The notes beneath the pieces were generated by a model, which saw only the letters and a program-made list of their open reading frames with translations, had not been told where the DNA came from and did not search any database. The position numbers and the translations under genes are program-made. A stretch of DNA of 64,000 nt. It comes from Liopterus haemorrhoidalis (Eukaryota; Arthropoda; Insecta; Coleoptera; Dytiscidae). The DNA lies in contig OZ020617.1 of assembly GCA_963971575.1 (NCBI GenBank), positions 22,095,403 to 22,159,402 of the forward strand, in the 5' to 3' direction. This document shows, piece after piece, positions 22,489 to 33,355 of the stretch; within the stretch, counting starts at the first letter, position 1, and each line of letters starts with the position of its first letter.

Positions 22489-24539
22489 TTATAAATACCT
22501 ACAACAAGTCAATGCAAAACTAACTTTTGTTGTTGTTAAACAGTAATTTGTAACTAAGGAAACAACTTAAAGAGCATGCTTGATTTTTATTTATTTTTAT
22601 TATATATATAATTTTTTTATTAAATTATGCCAGCAGTTAAAATTTTGTACGCATTTCGGACAGTAACTAATCATTATGGTACACGTCATGTTATCAGAAT
22701 CGGCTGACCGCGTCTGATAATACTCACGACTATTACTCTATTCAGCGCGTCTGTGCAGCGCTACAAAACAATTTTTCGACATTTTCACCGCATACGTCAA
22801 CCTATTACTATAGCAGCGGGTACCTCGACTGCTTCGTGGGAAATTTCCCATAACTAGAGAGAAACGTTGTGAAAAACGAAAAAAAAAAAAGTAAAAAACT
22901 AAAAATCGTGGGAAATTTCAGAATTTTCTCTGATATTAAGAAAAATAATGATAATAGCAAATACAGGGAAAAAAACATGAAATGTGTGTGTCGTGTCATA
23001 ACGTTTGAACTTGTAATAGAGCCCCGTGTAGGTGTCTTCTTATGGCTACACTGTTTATTCTATATTTTGGGACTTACCCTGTTTTTACATTAAGTTTTAA
23101 TATTTTCATAGGTAAATGAAGTCAAAACAAAGAAAAGAAACATTCACAAGGCACACACTTTATACCAGTAAAGAATGTTTTGTATTCATTTTTTTCGTTA
23201 CCGTTTTTTTTGCCTATTCACTTTCAAAATAGTTGTGGACTATATTTGGCAACTTTATTTGCTATTCACTTTGTTACGCTATACTTAAAATTGCATAATT
23301 TTACATTGTGGGAATTTTTGTCCGATTCTGGGAAATTTTGTACCTTGCTGTGGGAATTTTCTTCTCAAAGTGTTGGCAACATTGCTTCAGTGCCGGCTCT
23401 TACCTTTATCAGCATTATACATTGAATAACCTGTGGCGAAGAGAGACCTCCGCTAGATTTGCCCTTCGATAAAAAAAAATAATAATAATAAAAAAAAAAA
23501 ACGTTACTAATTACGAATTTTTTAAAATTTTAAGTTTAATAAAGTCACACACACACATATGCATGGCACTTCGAAAATAGGTTTTTGGATTCCCTGGACC
23601 ATGAAACGTGGTCATAAGTCAAAATCTCGACATCGAAATTTTCCGCGATTACAATACTTGCCCCTTATATATTAAGGTCGGGCAAGTAAAAAGACTAAGG
23701 GTAGGATGCTTTATGAATATACAATTTTTTCTGATGGAAATTACGTCATTCCAACGACCACAATGGCTGCCAATATTTAGTTTATTTCGTACTAAAGAAT
23801 GATCATTAACATTTATTTTGATAATTTAAAATATATACATAATTTATAAATCATAAATAAAAGACAGGGCTAAATAGTTTTTAGTTATTTTATAACTGAA
23901 TAAAATAATACGCATTTAACCTGAAATTTGGTATCTTGTCAAAATGGTTAGCTATACAGTATGAGGCCAAGCAAAAACGCAAAATATAAAGACTAAAAAA
24001 AAGTACTTTTCATTCGTAAGTATTTTCTATTCATATCATGTAATTGAATTAATAGTATTTTGATAAATTTCAACATACACGTTACTCATGGACAATGGCG
24101 TACTGCCATAATTTTCTGCTATAAGTTTTGTTTGTATTTGTTTACTTGTGTGTATCATTAATTTTATAAATTACAGATATATAATAGTGTTTTATTGATT
24201 GTTTGTAATTCCTATTTTTAGCTTCTTTTGAAAATATCAAGATTGGTATTTTTTCTTTTTGTACCGATAACAATTATTTTATTAAATGTACATCACTGTA
24301 CTGCTGGAAACTATTGTCCGCTATTTTGAAAAATCATCTTGGTCTTCCCAAATAGCATATAATACTCTTTCCTTTAGTCTTTTTATTCAATGGCATTATA
24401 TAATATGATCTAGTTGTCAATATCATCAATATCGTCGAAGTCATCTAGAATGCCATGAATCCTTATTTATAAAAAAATATGTTGGATATATCACTAACGA
24501 GTACATTTTATTGTTTACTGATATTTATTGGCAGATTTT
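22489..24539. other. Unannotated AT-rich stretch
   Basis: No transposon termini, coding domains or RNA genes recognised. GTGGGAAATTTCC-type words recur at 22,838-23,350 (GTGGGAAATTT, TGGGAAATTTCAG, TGGGAAATTTTG, GTGGGAATTTTC) without a clear period. An A/AAT-rich tail-like tract lies at 23,471-23,500. Confidence 0.4.
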
Positions 24540-25202
24540 AAATTTATATTTGCCGACCGGCATAGCGTAATGTGTGTTCGTTTGTGTTGCACAACCTACA
24601 CTGAACTACACCACAGCTACACTATGGCGTTCGTTTGTATTCCGACACCTGTACGTAAAGTGTTCGTTTGTATTTATAAACTTGTTCAGGACAGGCAAAG
24701 TCTACACTTGCTCGGGAGTGAGTGTAGCTTCAGGCAACCTGTAAAAAGGCGGCAAACTTAATCTAACTTGGTTATAATCTGTATATGGTCTAGCGGAAAT
24801 TTTTATTTTACATCTATCTATTATATATCGATCATGAATCGAGTAATATGAACAGAAGGAAAGTACTTTTCCTATAATGCTGGTATAATAACTAACATAA
24901 ATAAATTCAGAAGTTTTCTAAAATCTCTCAAAACTTGAAATTTTATTATCAATTTTTATAAAATTTATTTCAGCATTTAAACTGTTCATATTATCTTATT
25001 TATTTACTATTACTTTAACACAAATTTGTTTTAAAAAGTGAGGTTATTAACTTTGTTTGGAAATGTCATTCGCCTGCCTGGAAAACCGTTCGTTTGTATT
25101 TCTGTTTTGAGCAGTTCGGAAGAAGTTTTTAGTTGGACTGTGACGTCAGCTGCTCTTGTCCTGGACAAGTTTGGTGCAACACAATCGAACAAACCTGTAG
25201 TC
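24540..25202. other. Possible decayed inverted-repeat element
   Basis: TGTTCGTTTGTGTTGCACAA near 24,576 is partly mirrored by TTGGTGCAACACAATCGAAC near 25,171, and GTTCGTTTGTATT recurs three times between them. Ends and duplication are not definable. Confidence 0.3.
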
Positions 25203-25720
25203 AGGGATGTTCCGATACTATTGATACGACACCAATATCGATATTTTTCATTCGATATCGCAATTTTAGTATCGATACTAATCTTTCGATACTTTATTAA
25301 TATCAGTACATTTGACCCAGTATCGTATCTTTTCTTTTTTTTTTTTTGTTAAAACCATATCGTAAAATTTTTATTTATACAAATAGTTTTACTGGCTTAA
25401 TATATTTGAAAGTTTTTTAATGATTTTAAAAACCTTCCGAAATAATGTCCACGGTTAAATCAGACTTGCAATATTTATATTGCTTGAGTTGGGTGTCCTG
25501 GAATCTCTATTAACAATTTTTTTTTTCTTTTTGGAATGTGAGTATTTTTTAATTATGAAATATTTATATTGTTGAATAAATATTTCTTCATTTAAATAAT
25601 ACATTGCTAAAATATATAAAACGTCAAATATTTAATATTTTAATATATTTTAATATATTTAAAAAATTTACATTTATATTCTTTTCGTTTTAAAATCATC
25701 TATCCGTTGTTATATATTTT
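25203..25720 (+). mobile_element. hAT element left-end fragment, copy 1
   Basis: CAGGGATGTTCCGATACTAT starts a region rich in ATCGATA words that aligns for about 200 bp with the region starting at 27,297. The CAGGGATG terminus is typical of hAT. No right end found; the long-TIR element begins at its right edge. Confidence 0.5.
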
Positions 25721-25723
25721 AAC

Positions 25724-26463
25724 GCTACGTACAACCCCCAGGGATTATTAGTTTCTTATACAAAACTAACAATCTGAAATAAAATTAGTGACAATCTATA
25801 CATCAAATTTTGCACAGAATTTTTATCTATCTAATAGGATATATTTGATTGTAGAAAAAATATTGTAAAGATGTTATTGCCCAATAACTTAATAATAGGG
25901 AACACACGACAATGTTCTGTAATTTTTTAAATATATTTGTGGATTTCAAATAATGTTTATATTTATAAAGATTTGTGTAGAAATGTTCAAATAATACGTT
26001 AACATTTTTTTCGACATGATTGTTTATAGTTTAGAGCCTTCGTCGAAAAATATTATACTTGATGATAATGAAATGCCACTTGGTACAAGTATTCTTTACA
26101 TAAAATGGAACATTTCTATCCACCGCACCTATATTGAGAACCGCGGCAGATTCGAGGTGACGGCAAAAGTAGATTACCAAGTACAATACCTATAAGTAAT
26201 TTTCACAATAGGACAAATTATATCCAAACATATTTGTAGAATGAAGCTTTAGCTACAATTTGCCGCATGGTAACAAATATGCGTCGAATGGTTTACAAGA
26301 TGGCGTCTATAACTCAAGTTGTTTATTTACAATTACATGACAGTTCTTTTGATAATAAAAATATCCTATTAGGTAGATAAAAATTCGCTGAAAATTTTGA
26401 TGTATAGATTGTTACTAATTTTATTTCAGGTTGTTAGTCTTGTATAGGAAACGGTTGTGTGCA
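25724..26463. mobile_element. Long-TIR element, copy 2, uninterrupted (about 740 bp)
   Basis: The left arm reads TACGTACAACC, then TTTCTTATACAAAACTAACA, ATAAAATTAGTGACAATCTA and TTTTTATCTATCTAATAGGA. The right arm contains the inverse of each block in reverse order, so arms run about 125 bp. The middle includes ACTTGGTACAAGT (26,077) and AAAGTAGATTACCAA. There is no transposase. The copy at 14,439-16,209 matches arms and middle, confirming a family. No convincing target duplication. Confidence 0.8.
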
Positions 26464-26475
26464 CCCTTAACCCAC

Positions 26476-27296
26476 CAAACCTGAATAAGTTCTGCTAAAA
26501 CTAGGAAAAAATCCTTTAGTTTTTTAACTAACTAGGAAAACTGCTGTTGGTAACTTAAGTTATAAACCACTGAGTGGGATAATACATACCCGTTATGTAC
26601 AATGAAACATTCATCGAGCAGTTAGAAGACCCCCGAAACGAGTACTGGTGAATAACATACCTGGAAAAGACACAACAATTAATAAAGCAACATGGATGAA
26701 AATATTTGTTATAAAATTAAAAATCACTACAATTACATTCATAATACAAAATTACAGTGGTGGAAAAACTTTTCCGCAGAAGGCCAATTTGTGTTAATGG
26801 AATATGACTGCAATTAATGTACCGCAGTTAAAAAAGTACAATATAATTATTTATTTACACTCATTAAAATGGTCTAGGGATATTTGAGGACGTTGGAAAA
26901 CGAATGTTCGTTTGTTATTTTATAAAGATTTTGCAAATGTTGTGTAGACAACGTTTTAAAATCGCTTCAATAATTACAAAATTATAATGATATTTACTAA
27001 GAAAGTAACTTTGGGTCCGTTTGAATGTCTCTCCCGTACTTATATGTCTTTCGACACGGTTGTATATGAGAAATATGTCATTCATTATACAGTCGAATCT
27101 TTGAATTTTCTTAATTCATGAGGGTTAATATTTTACCTCGCGCTGAGTTACTGTTACTGAGGAATATAAACTCGCCAAAATTATATAATGCAACACGATT
27201 ACCGGTGAGAAATGGACAAACATAAGTTTAAGAGATTATGTAGTAGAGGCAACCAATAAGACAAAAGCAAAAAGGCGGTAATCCCTATAATACCTA
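26476..27296. other. Unannotated stretch between two related elements
   Basis: I see no recognisable coding or terminal repeat. Confidence 0.4.
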
Positions 27297-27845
27297 GGGA
27301 TGTTCCGATAATATTGATACGATACCAGTATCGATATTTTTCATTAGATATCGCGCTTTTAGTATCGACACCATTCTTCCGATACTTTATTAATATCAGT
27401 ACATTTGATCCAGTATCGTATCATTTATTATTATTATTATTATTTTATTAAAACAATATCGCAACATTTTTAGTTATACACATATAAATATTGCTGTGAT
27501 TAATTTTTTTTTCAATAAGAAAAACTTCTAAACATTATAAAACCCTTGTAAAAAATGGTAGCGCAAGGTACGCAATCGCAATGGCGCAGAACATAGTACG
27601 CCAAGAAAGATGCGTTGAACGGTTTAGAAGTTGCTGGCGTTTGGCGCCTTTTTTCTCTATGTTTGAGATTATGAAATATTATTGGTTATTTTTGTATTTT
27701 AAATAAATATGTCACCACCAAGAAGCAATGTGTGGACCTATTTAACCAAAATAGACCAAGAAGTTTTCTCAGTGCTTGCAATGAAGAAGAGTGAAGTATT
27801 TAATTCTATTTTAAACAATCACTCAGACCTATACGCTTCAGCACG
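27297..27845 (+). mobile_element. hAT element left-end fragment, copy 2, with BED-finger frame
   Basis: TAGGGATGTTCCGATAATAT and the following ATCGATA-rich 200 bp match copy 1 at 25,203. A transposase N-terminal relic follows about 410 bp inside, the usual position for a hAT BED finger. A fold-back element interrupts it at 27,846; no catalytic domain is visible beyond. Confidence 0.55.
27709..27845 (+). pseudogene. hAT transposase N-terminus (BED zinc finger relic)
   Basis: The frame begins MSPPRSNVWTYLTKIDQEVF and continues with SILNNHSDLYAS. BED fingers of hAT transposases start S.VW.yF.k.D and end with a CC...H...H core (NL..H....H). Here the VWTYLTKID start and the NNHSDLY part are visible, but the expected two cysteines are absent. 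The reading into 27,846-27,897 is sequence of the inserted fold-back element. A short relic with moderate support from context. Confidence 0.45.
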
Positions 27846-28190
27846 AGTTCATATAGACACCAGTTTTGCAAGTGAAAGATCGGAAATCCATTCCTAAAAT
27901 GTTTATTGTCTATTATAGATTCCTAATTTTCCTAATTTTGCTGTCCTAGATTTGATTTTTACTAACTAAACCTAAGCTAATTACCTAGTTTTTATGTATA
28001 CAGTATTTTATTTTCTTCCTAATATAAGCCCATTAAAAATAGTGTAATAAACTCTAGTTAATATTATCAGCTTAGATAATTAGGTTAATTTTAGTTAGTA
28101 AATATCTAATACAGCAGAATTAGGAAAACGAAAATAGATAATAAATATTTTACGAATCTTTCACTTGCAAAACTGGTGTGTTTATGAACT
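27846..28190. mobile_element. Fold-back element, about 345 bp with 150-bp arms
   Basis: The left arm begins GAGTTCATATAGACACCAGT and the right arm is the inverse of GAGTTCATAAACACACCAGT. Pairing continues through TTTTGCAAGTGAAAGAT, CCTAATTTTGCTGTCCTAGA and TTTACTAACTAAA to near the centre, so almost the whole element is two inverted arms. It interrupts the BED-finger frame. A single arm-like copy lies at 45,870-45,965. Target duplication not clear. Confidence 0.8.
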
Positions 28191-28247
28191 CTAGCTAGGC
28201 TCCATGGCCTCATCTACCTCTTCTCTTTATGAACACGCTAGGGAGTT

Positions 28248-28425
28248 CAGGGGGGGCCGGCCCCCCCAAAAATGCTCTGGCCTTCAGAATTGCTTGGAGA
28301 AAATGTATTTAATAAGTGAGGACATTTTTTTTAGGTCATCAATGATTTGAAATATTGCCTGCCCCCCCCCCCCCATTTAACTCAAAAATTTCCTGGCCCA
28401 GATTTAAGACCTTGCGCCGCCACTG
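28248..28425. mobile_element. Possible decayed hAT MITE
   Basis: The right end TTGCGCCGCCACTG (inverse CAGTGGCGGCGCAA) is a classic hAT terminus. The left candidate CAGGGGGGGCCGGCC is a poor match. Inside, AAGTGAGGACATTTTTTTTA with AGGTCATCA resembles the inner motif of the hAT MITE at 3082-3342. No duplication found. Confidence 0.35.
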
Positions 28426-28545
28426 CATAGGTACCGTGCATTGTTAAGGTCTCGGGTTCGAACCGCGATTAGGCATGGCATTTTCAAAAATTAGAATTGT
28501 CCTGGCTAATGCCGAAGTAGCAAAACATACCAAAATTTACATAAT
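28426..28545 (+). repeat. tRNA-derived SINE, copy 1 (5' damaged)
   Basis: AAGGTCTCGGGTTCGAACC carries a box B (GGTTCGAACC). The body, GGCATGGCATTTTC..., AGAATTGTCCTGGCTAATGC, matches the copy at 30,032-30,187 read on the minus strand. The A-box half is too diverged to recognise. Confidence 0.65.
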
Positions 28546-28771
28546 GTTATTTTACAAAATGATTTCCTTCACATGTTGACATACGATAATGAAGATTATG
28601 TGATTCTGGTCAAACATTTTGTTTCAAATTAAGTTTTAATTTTATTATTACCTGCCTGCATCTCTAATATTAAGTGTTTTTTTTTTTTTTTAATGTTGGC
28701 TAATATTTCCGAAATATGAGAGTTTCAAATATCAATTTTTTATTTGAACTTCATATAAGCTATTCCAAACA
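28546..28771. other. Unannotated spacer with a T-run
   Basis: A run of about 18 T at 28,677-28,692 is the only feature. Confidence 0.35.
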
Positions 28772-28913
28772 TTTAAGCGGAATTAACTGGAATCTTCATT
28801 TTTGTAAGTTGGAATGAGTTTTTATTTTAAGGTGTGGAGAGGGCTTTTGCTAAACAAAAAAAAGTAAAAAAAAGGTAAAAGTTATTAAATTTATAAATCT
28901 AGTTCCGCTTAAA
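28772..28913. mobile_element. 142-bp MITE, uninterrupted copy
   Basis: TTTAAGCGGAATTAACTGGA at the left and the inverse of TTTAAGCGGAACTAGATTTA at the right are the termini. It is the unbroken counterpart of the MITE split by the solo LTR at 6427-7439. CCAAACA before and CCAAAGA after may be a degenerate duplication. Confidence 0.7.
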
Positions 28914-29329
28914 CCAAAGAAATGGGTTATATTTCATTTATATGTCAAATTGCATTTATTATTTGAAGATCAAGTTCTAAAAAACTGACATTTGAAATTA
29001 AATTGTCTTATAACGCCCTATTAATTATGTTAAAGACAGTCGGTCTCATTGTCTCATTCAATCATTAAAAGATTTCATTAGATTGCACTATTTGAAAGTC
29101 GAATTCCGCGCGAAGCTAAATAAAAAATTATGCATACATATATGTAATTAAATTAAATTAAGGTACCGTCCTGCTCTGCTACCACGTGCTTTTTTTTGCA
29201 GCACTGCATCGACTCAGTGAACAGACTATAACCATATATAATAAAAAATAAAAAATTATAATAAAGTTTATGAGACTGCTTAAGTAACTATATTTGTGTT
29301 CACCTGCATAATAATAATAATAATATATT
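28914..29329. other. Unannotated AT-rich stretch with an (ATA)n tail
   Basis: An ATAATAATAATAATATATTT tract at 29,309-29,328 may be the tail of a minus-strand retroelement. Otherwise I recognise nothing. Confidence 0.35.
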
Positions 29330-29812
29330 TAAAATAAGATTTATAAATAAAACAATCGGTAAGTTTCACAAATATCAGTTTAATATACTCTATACGTATT
29401 TCGGCAGTGACGCCATCTACAGGAGTTCAAATTACAAACTAAACTTATTTTTTAACAAATACATTCAGTGGGAACAAATATTATGGTAGGGAATACAAGT
29501 GTAAACCATATTAGCAGATAAGGGAAAAAAGGGAAAAAAGTTATTTACCGATTTATTAGGGGTGAATTGTAAACGTCAATCTGGTCATTCATTAAGGGAA
29601 TTCCAGAGTTAATATTTTTGTGAATTTCTCGGTATTCTAAAAGGTTCAGTTTAAGGCTTTTATTGTGAATGTGTAGGATTTTAAAGTCATTAACGGAAAA
29701 GTTATGATTATTGGAGATCATATGTTCTGCTATGTTGGGCTGTTCTACTTTTTTATTTTGGATGGCTTTCAAATGTTCACCAAATCTTGTAGCAAATTTT
29801 CCACCTTCTGAT
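29330..29812 (-). pseudogene. Penelope-like element C-terminal fragment (GIY-YIG region)
   Basis: Reading the minus strand from about 29,805: GGKFATRFGEHLKAIQNKK, then NIAEHMISNNHNFSVNDFKI, LHIHNKSLKLNLLEYREIHK and MNDQIDVYNSPLINR with a stop at 29,545. The series (tRF.EHl.ai...., .faeHl...nH, .kiLh...k...LnlLE..ei.k, lNdq.d...SPLl) matches the endonuclease-side C-terminus of Penelope-like retroelements. Downstream, GTATTTCGGCAGTGACGCCA (29,396) resembles the terminal motif of such elements. The GIY-YIG core itself is lost, because the fragment is cut at the junction with the TIR element at 29,798. Confidence 0.6.
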
Positions 29813-30998
29813 AAACTTCTGGGTAACTATCTGATAGATAAAGTTATCTGATACTTTATCTGTTGAATAAATATCATCCCGTCTTTCAATTCACATTTAT
29901 CTATCAGATAGTTATCTGACGGATAATGAGACTGACATATTGAAACCTCAGATTGATAACACTGACGGCTAGTTTTAAAATCGGCAGTTAAGGCTCTGGC
30001 TAGTGGTTACCGTGGCAACTTATTGTAATTACTTTTTTATTTTACGTTTTATGGCCTTTGCAACTAAGGCAATTAACCAGGACAATTCTTATTTTTCATA
30101 ATGAAAATTACATGCCTGAACGGGATTTGAACCCGAGACCTTAGCAACGAAGGGCCTGTGTGTTACCACTACGCTACGCCGGTCGGCTATTGTAATTATT
30201 ATATTGCAAATATGTCGTTAGCCATTGATTTGAGCTAACCAACAGGTAACCATGAATTGTAAAACCGGCCCTGAATGTGTAACTGAAACAGGCGTTAAGA
30301 ATTTTGTTTCTCTATGGAAATTAATAAATAAATAGGTAACCTGACAGCTGCAAACCGTTTTTTTTTTTTTTTTTGTTATTGTCATTAATATAATTAACTT
30401 TAGGATGCAAGATTTTAGCAATTATTAATGTCGTAAGTTACATGCTTAAAGTTGGGGGAATGAAAAATAAATAGTAGATATTAATAATAATTGTTCTACG
30501 TTTATTTGTTTTTTAAATTTTATTAACATTGTATTGTAAAGCGTGGATCACGTTTAATACAAAATATTTTTCTCGACACCTGTTTACTTCAGCCTTTTTG
30601 TCCAAGAAAAAGGAGTTTTACTAACATTTCATCGAAGGCTGCAACCACTCGTGGATACCGGGCAATTTTGTAAAATAATCGTTGAAATTTTTGTATTACT
30701 TTTCCGTACAAGGTATGAACAGAACATAAGCTGAATATTGCACGAGATACCTTTTTCAAATTTTTTGTCACCGTGGACTTGTGCACTGTTGTTTTGAAGT
30801 TATTGCGTTATTTCTACAATTAATAAAATTCAAACAAATTTTATTTTGCAATTTATTGTTCCGAGAAATCAATTAATTTTCAACTTTTTGACAGTGACAG
30901 CACTTATTTGTTACTTATTCGATGCTTTGACTACCGAATAACTTATCTGCCATATAGCATAGCTTATTCGTAGGAATAACTTTATCTGAAGGTGGAAA
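29798..30998. mobile_element. Candidate 1.2-kb TIR element
   Basis: TTTCCACCTTCTGATAAAC at the left and the inverse of TTTCCACCTTCAGATAAAG at the right form a roughly 19-bp TIR with two mismatches. Subterminal TTATCTGATA/TATCTGCC words repeat on both sides. It contains the SINE at 30,032-30,187. The left terminus overlaps the end of the Penelope-like frame, so that boundary is uncertain. No transposase recognised. Confidence 0.5.
30032..30187 (-). repeat. tRNA-derived SINE, copy 2, with 11-bp TSD
   Basis: On the minus strand the head carries an A box (TAGCGTAGTGG) and a B box (GGTTCAAATCC) at tRNA-like spacing, so internal RNA polymerase III control is expected. The body has AGAATTGTCCTGGTTAATTG and a short A-rich tail (AAAATAAAAAAG). 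TATTGTAATTA is duplicated exactly at 30,021-30,031 and 30,188-30,198, the mark of target-primed insertion by a LINE's machinery. Confidence 0.9.
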
Positions 30999-31004
30999 GA
31001 TCGG

Positions 31005-31690
31005 CCCTTAGTCAGTCAAAATTACAAAGATATAGCTTTTAAACAAAGTTGAGGACATAGATATAAACATAAATATAAAATATAATAACATTAAATATGC
31101 AGAGAGATATAAGACAAAAATCAAATGGATACAATATCACTATTGTTTAAAATACTCTAGAAACTCACTTGTCGAATACTTCGGATTTTTGGTTAAAATA
31201 TATTTTAAAGCTTTTTTAAAGTTCGTAAAATTTTGAGTTTTGAGTGAGTTAGGTAATGTATTATAAAATGTAATACCATAGTAATTTGCACTGTTTTTAG
31301 ATTTATCCAGACGCAAAAATTTAGGATAGATGTTACCTTTATTTCTAATGTTGTAATTGTGAGTTTCTTAATATGTAGATAGACCTGATTTTTTTTTTTT
31401 TTGTACATTCATTATAGTTTGAAAAATGTACTAAGAAGGTAGGGTCGTAATATTAAGGTCAACGAAATGTCAACTACAATCAGCCCTGTAGGAAATGCGT
31501 GCAATTATTTCTAATGCCCGGCGTTGTAGCCTAAAAACTCTATTTGACAATGATGCATGTCCCCAGGAAAAAATACTAGATAAAAACAAAACAAATTCCT
31601 TTTAAACAGCAAATAAAGCTAGTATAGCATACTGCTTCATTGCTTCCCGACACGCTACTTTTATATAGCTTTCTGTTATAAATTCTGTAT
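31005..31690 (-). pseudogene. Non-LTR RT C-terminal fragment with 3' UTR
   Basis: On the minus strand: GHASLSNRVFRLQRRALEII near 31,550, then ARISYRADC, LNITTLPSL, and after a frame shift NYNIRNKGNIYPKF, NSANYYGITFYNTLPNSLKT and TSEFLEYFKQ before a stop near 31,156. That is the post-catalytic region of Jockey/CR1-type reverse transcriptases (Q.ra.riI......SCr..F..l.IlTLpsl...). Frames shift at least twice and one stop falls in the middle. The left edge adjoins the TIR element ending at 30,998. Confidence 0.7.
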
Positions 31691-31699
31691 CATCAATGG

Positions 31700-32697
31700 A
31701 TATAGTGACGTAAGTAAAATCTCTAACGAATAAGAATAATAAAATTGAGATCATGCCATAGTCTAAAACCGTATTTTCATATCTGCAACTTCATACTTCA
31801 ACAATTTTTTAAAATACAATCCTTCAACAATGGAAATGTGAAAAAACTTATCTTAAAATAGTCTTAGTTTTCCATAACCTCCCTTTCAGGGTATATATTA
31901 AAATAAGATGATCTTTATATACCTCCATTTTTATCAATGTTGAATAAACTTTGCCAATAGGAATTCTGAATTTATGGTTTTCGAATATTTTATATGCCAC
32001 ATAAAAAATATGACAGGCTTTTACAACATATTTTTGTACATAAAAGAGTAGTTGATGTCAATTGCTTCATTTCCTAACTGTCGTTACTATATAACGGACA
32101 TCGGCGTACCTCGTATGAATCATATTAGACGAAAATTCTAAAAATAAGAGCTATTTTTAGATACTTTTTTAATACTGGTGTACTAGAAAATGATTTAAAA
32201 CGAATAAAACTAAGGAAACCATACTTTAAAATGTTACTACTACTGACAACTTAATTATTTACTTTCACGCACAAAATTTCATAAAAAAATTCCCAAACTA
32301 TCTTCATAAAACTTTTTCTCAAATGAATCACCATACTATATCATCTATTATTTAAGTATATCGTTTATTAAAAACTACCACACATTAACAATAACCTAAT
32401 AAGAATTAAGACGATATAAATCCCTAGCAAGTAATGATATTAAGTGTATAAAAAAGTATTAAGACTGATTTGGTTTCTTCGGAACTGGCCATACTGTTGG
32501 GACGAAACTACACCAGTCCAGTCGTGCAGTAAAATAGAGATATGTTTAGTAAAAGTCTCAAATAATGCGTTAATACATGTAGTTCTGTAATAAGTTATGC
32601 GAGTGTAAGTTAATGGTACGTCACAAAAATGGAATAGAAACTGTATCCATTGCTAATACGAAAATTTAGCCTCCAAGCGAAATGTACGGTTCTACTA
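31700..32697. other. Unannotated AT-rich stretch
   Basis: I see no coding domain, TIR or RNA gene. Confidence 0.45.
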
Positions 32698-32698
32698 T

Positions 32699-33354
32699 GG
32701 GTGCATTCGAGTTGTACAGAGTAGAGCGAGCGCTGAGCGAACAGTTGATGTTGACGTCATGAATAGAGCACTAACGGAGCGAGCGTTCTTGTGACGTAAT
32801 GTTTATAAAATCTAACCCTACAATTTTAGGCGGCGTTTTTACTGTCAGATTAGTTCACGTCAGTCATGAATCAAAATTATATACCTCGGTTTTTTCTTGA
32901 TTTTTTTTTCAATGATGAAGAAATAAAATGAATTAAAAATTAACTAATAATTAATGCATTAATTTAATGAATTTTTTCCATTTTAATTTTATGCACGGTG
33001 TATTTTAATAATTTTGTTGTTGTTTACAGAACCTCACAAATACATAAAATGGCCGTACTCTGTAGCCATAGACAAATAACAATATTATTTGTCAATTGTT
33101 ATTTGTCTAAGGCTATTATTTTTATTTTATTTATAATTTAATTTTAAACATTAATTTCTTTCCCGCCGTTCCCCCACTTTTTTACGTCATACTCCATATG
33201 CTCGGTGTTTAAACCCCGAACCCATAGAGCGCACTCTAAATGCTCGCTCGATCGCAAAACGAATGCAATTGAGTGTACTCCGAGCGTCAAATCGAACATG
33301 TTTGAGTGTACAGAGCGTGCTCGGAACGCTCGGAGCGTCAAATCGAATGTACCC
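32699..33354. mobile_element. TIR element, 656 bp, GAGCG-rich ends
   Basis: GGGTGCATTCGAGTTGTACA at the left and the inverse of GGGTACATTCGATTTGACGC at the right are terminal. GAGCGAGCG/CGCTCGGAGCG and ACAGAGTAGAGCG/ACAGAGCGTGCTC words pair further inside. TAT precedes and TAT follows, compatible with a short TA-type duplication. The centre holds a hairpin, TAGACAAATAACAA / TTGTTATTTGTCTA (33,070-33,110). Open frames across the right end are incidental, because both strands are open over the GC-richer arms. Confidence 0.7.
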
Positions 33355-33355
33355 T

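Noticed and set aside
28361..28377. C-run as an assembly artefact or G-quadruplex
   Set aside because: A similar G/C-run neighbours the hAT-like end near 42,340, so it is more likely part of that repeat; one run alone cannot form a quadruplex.
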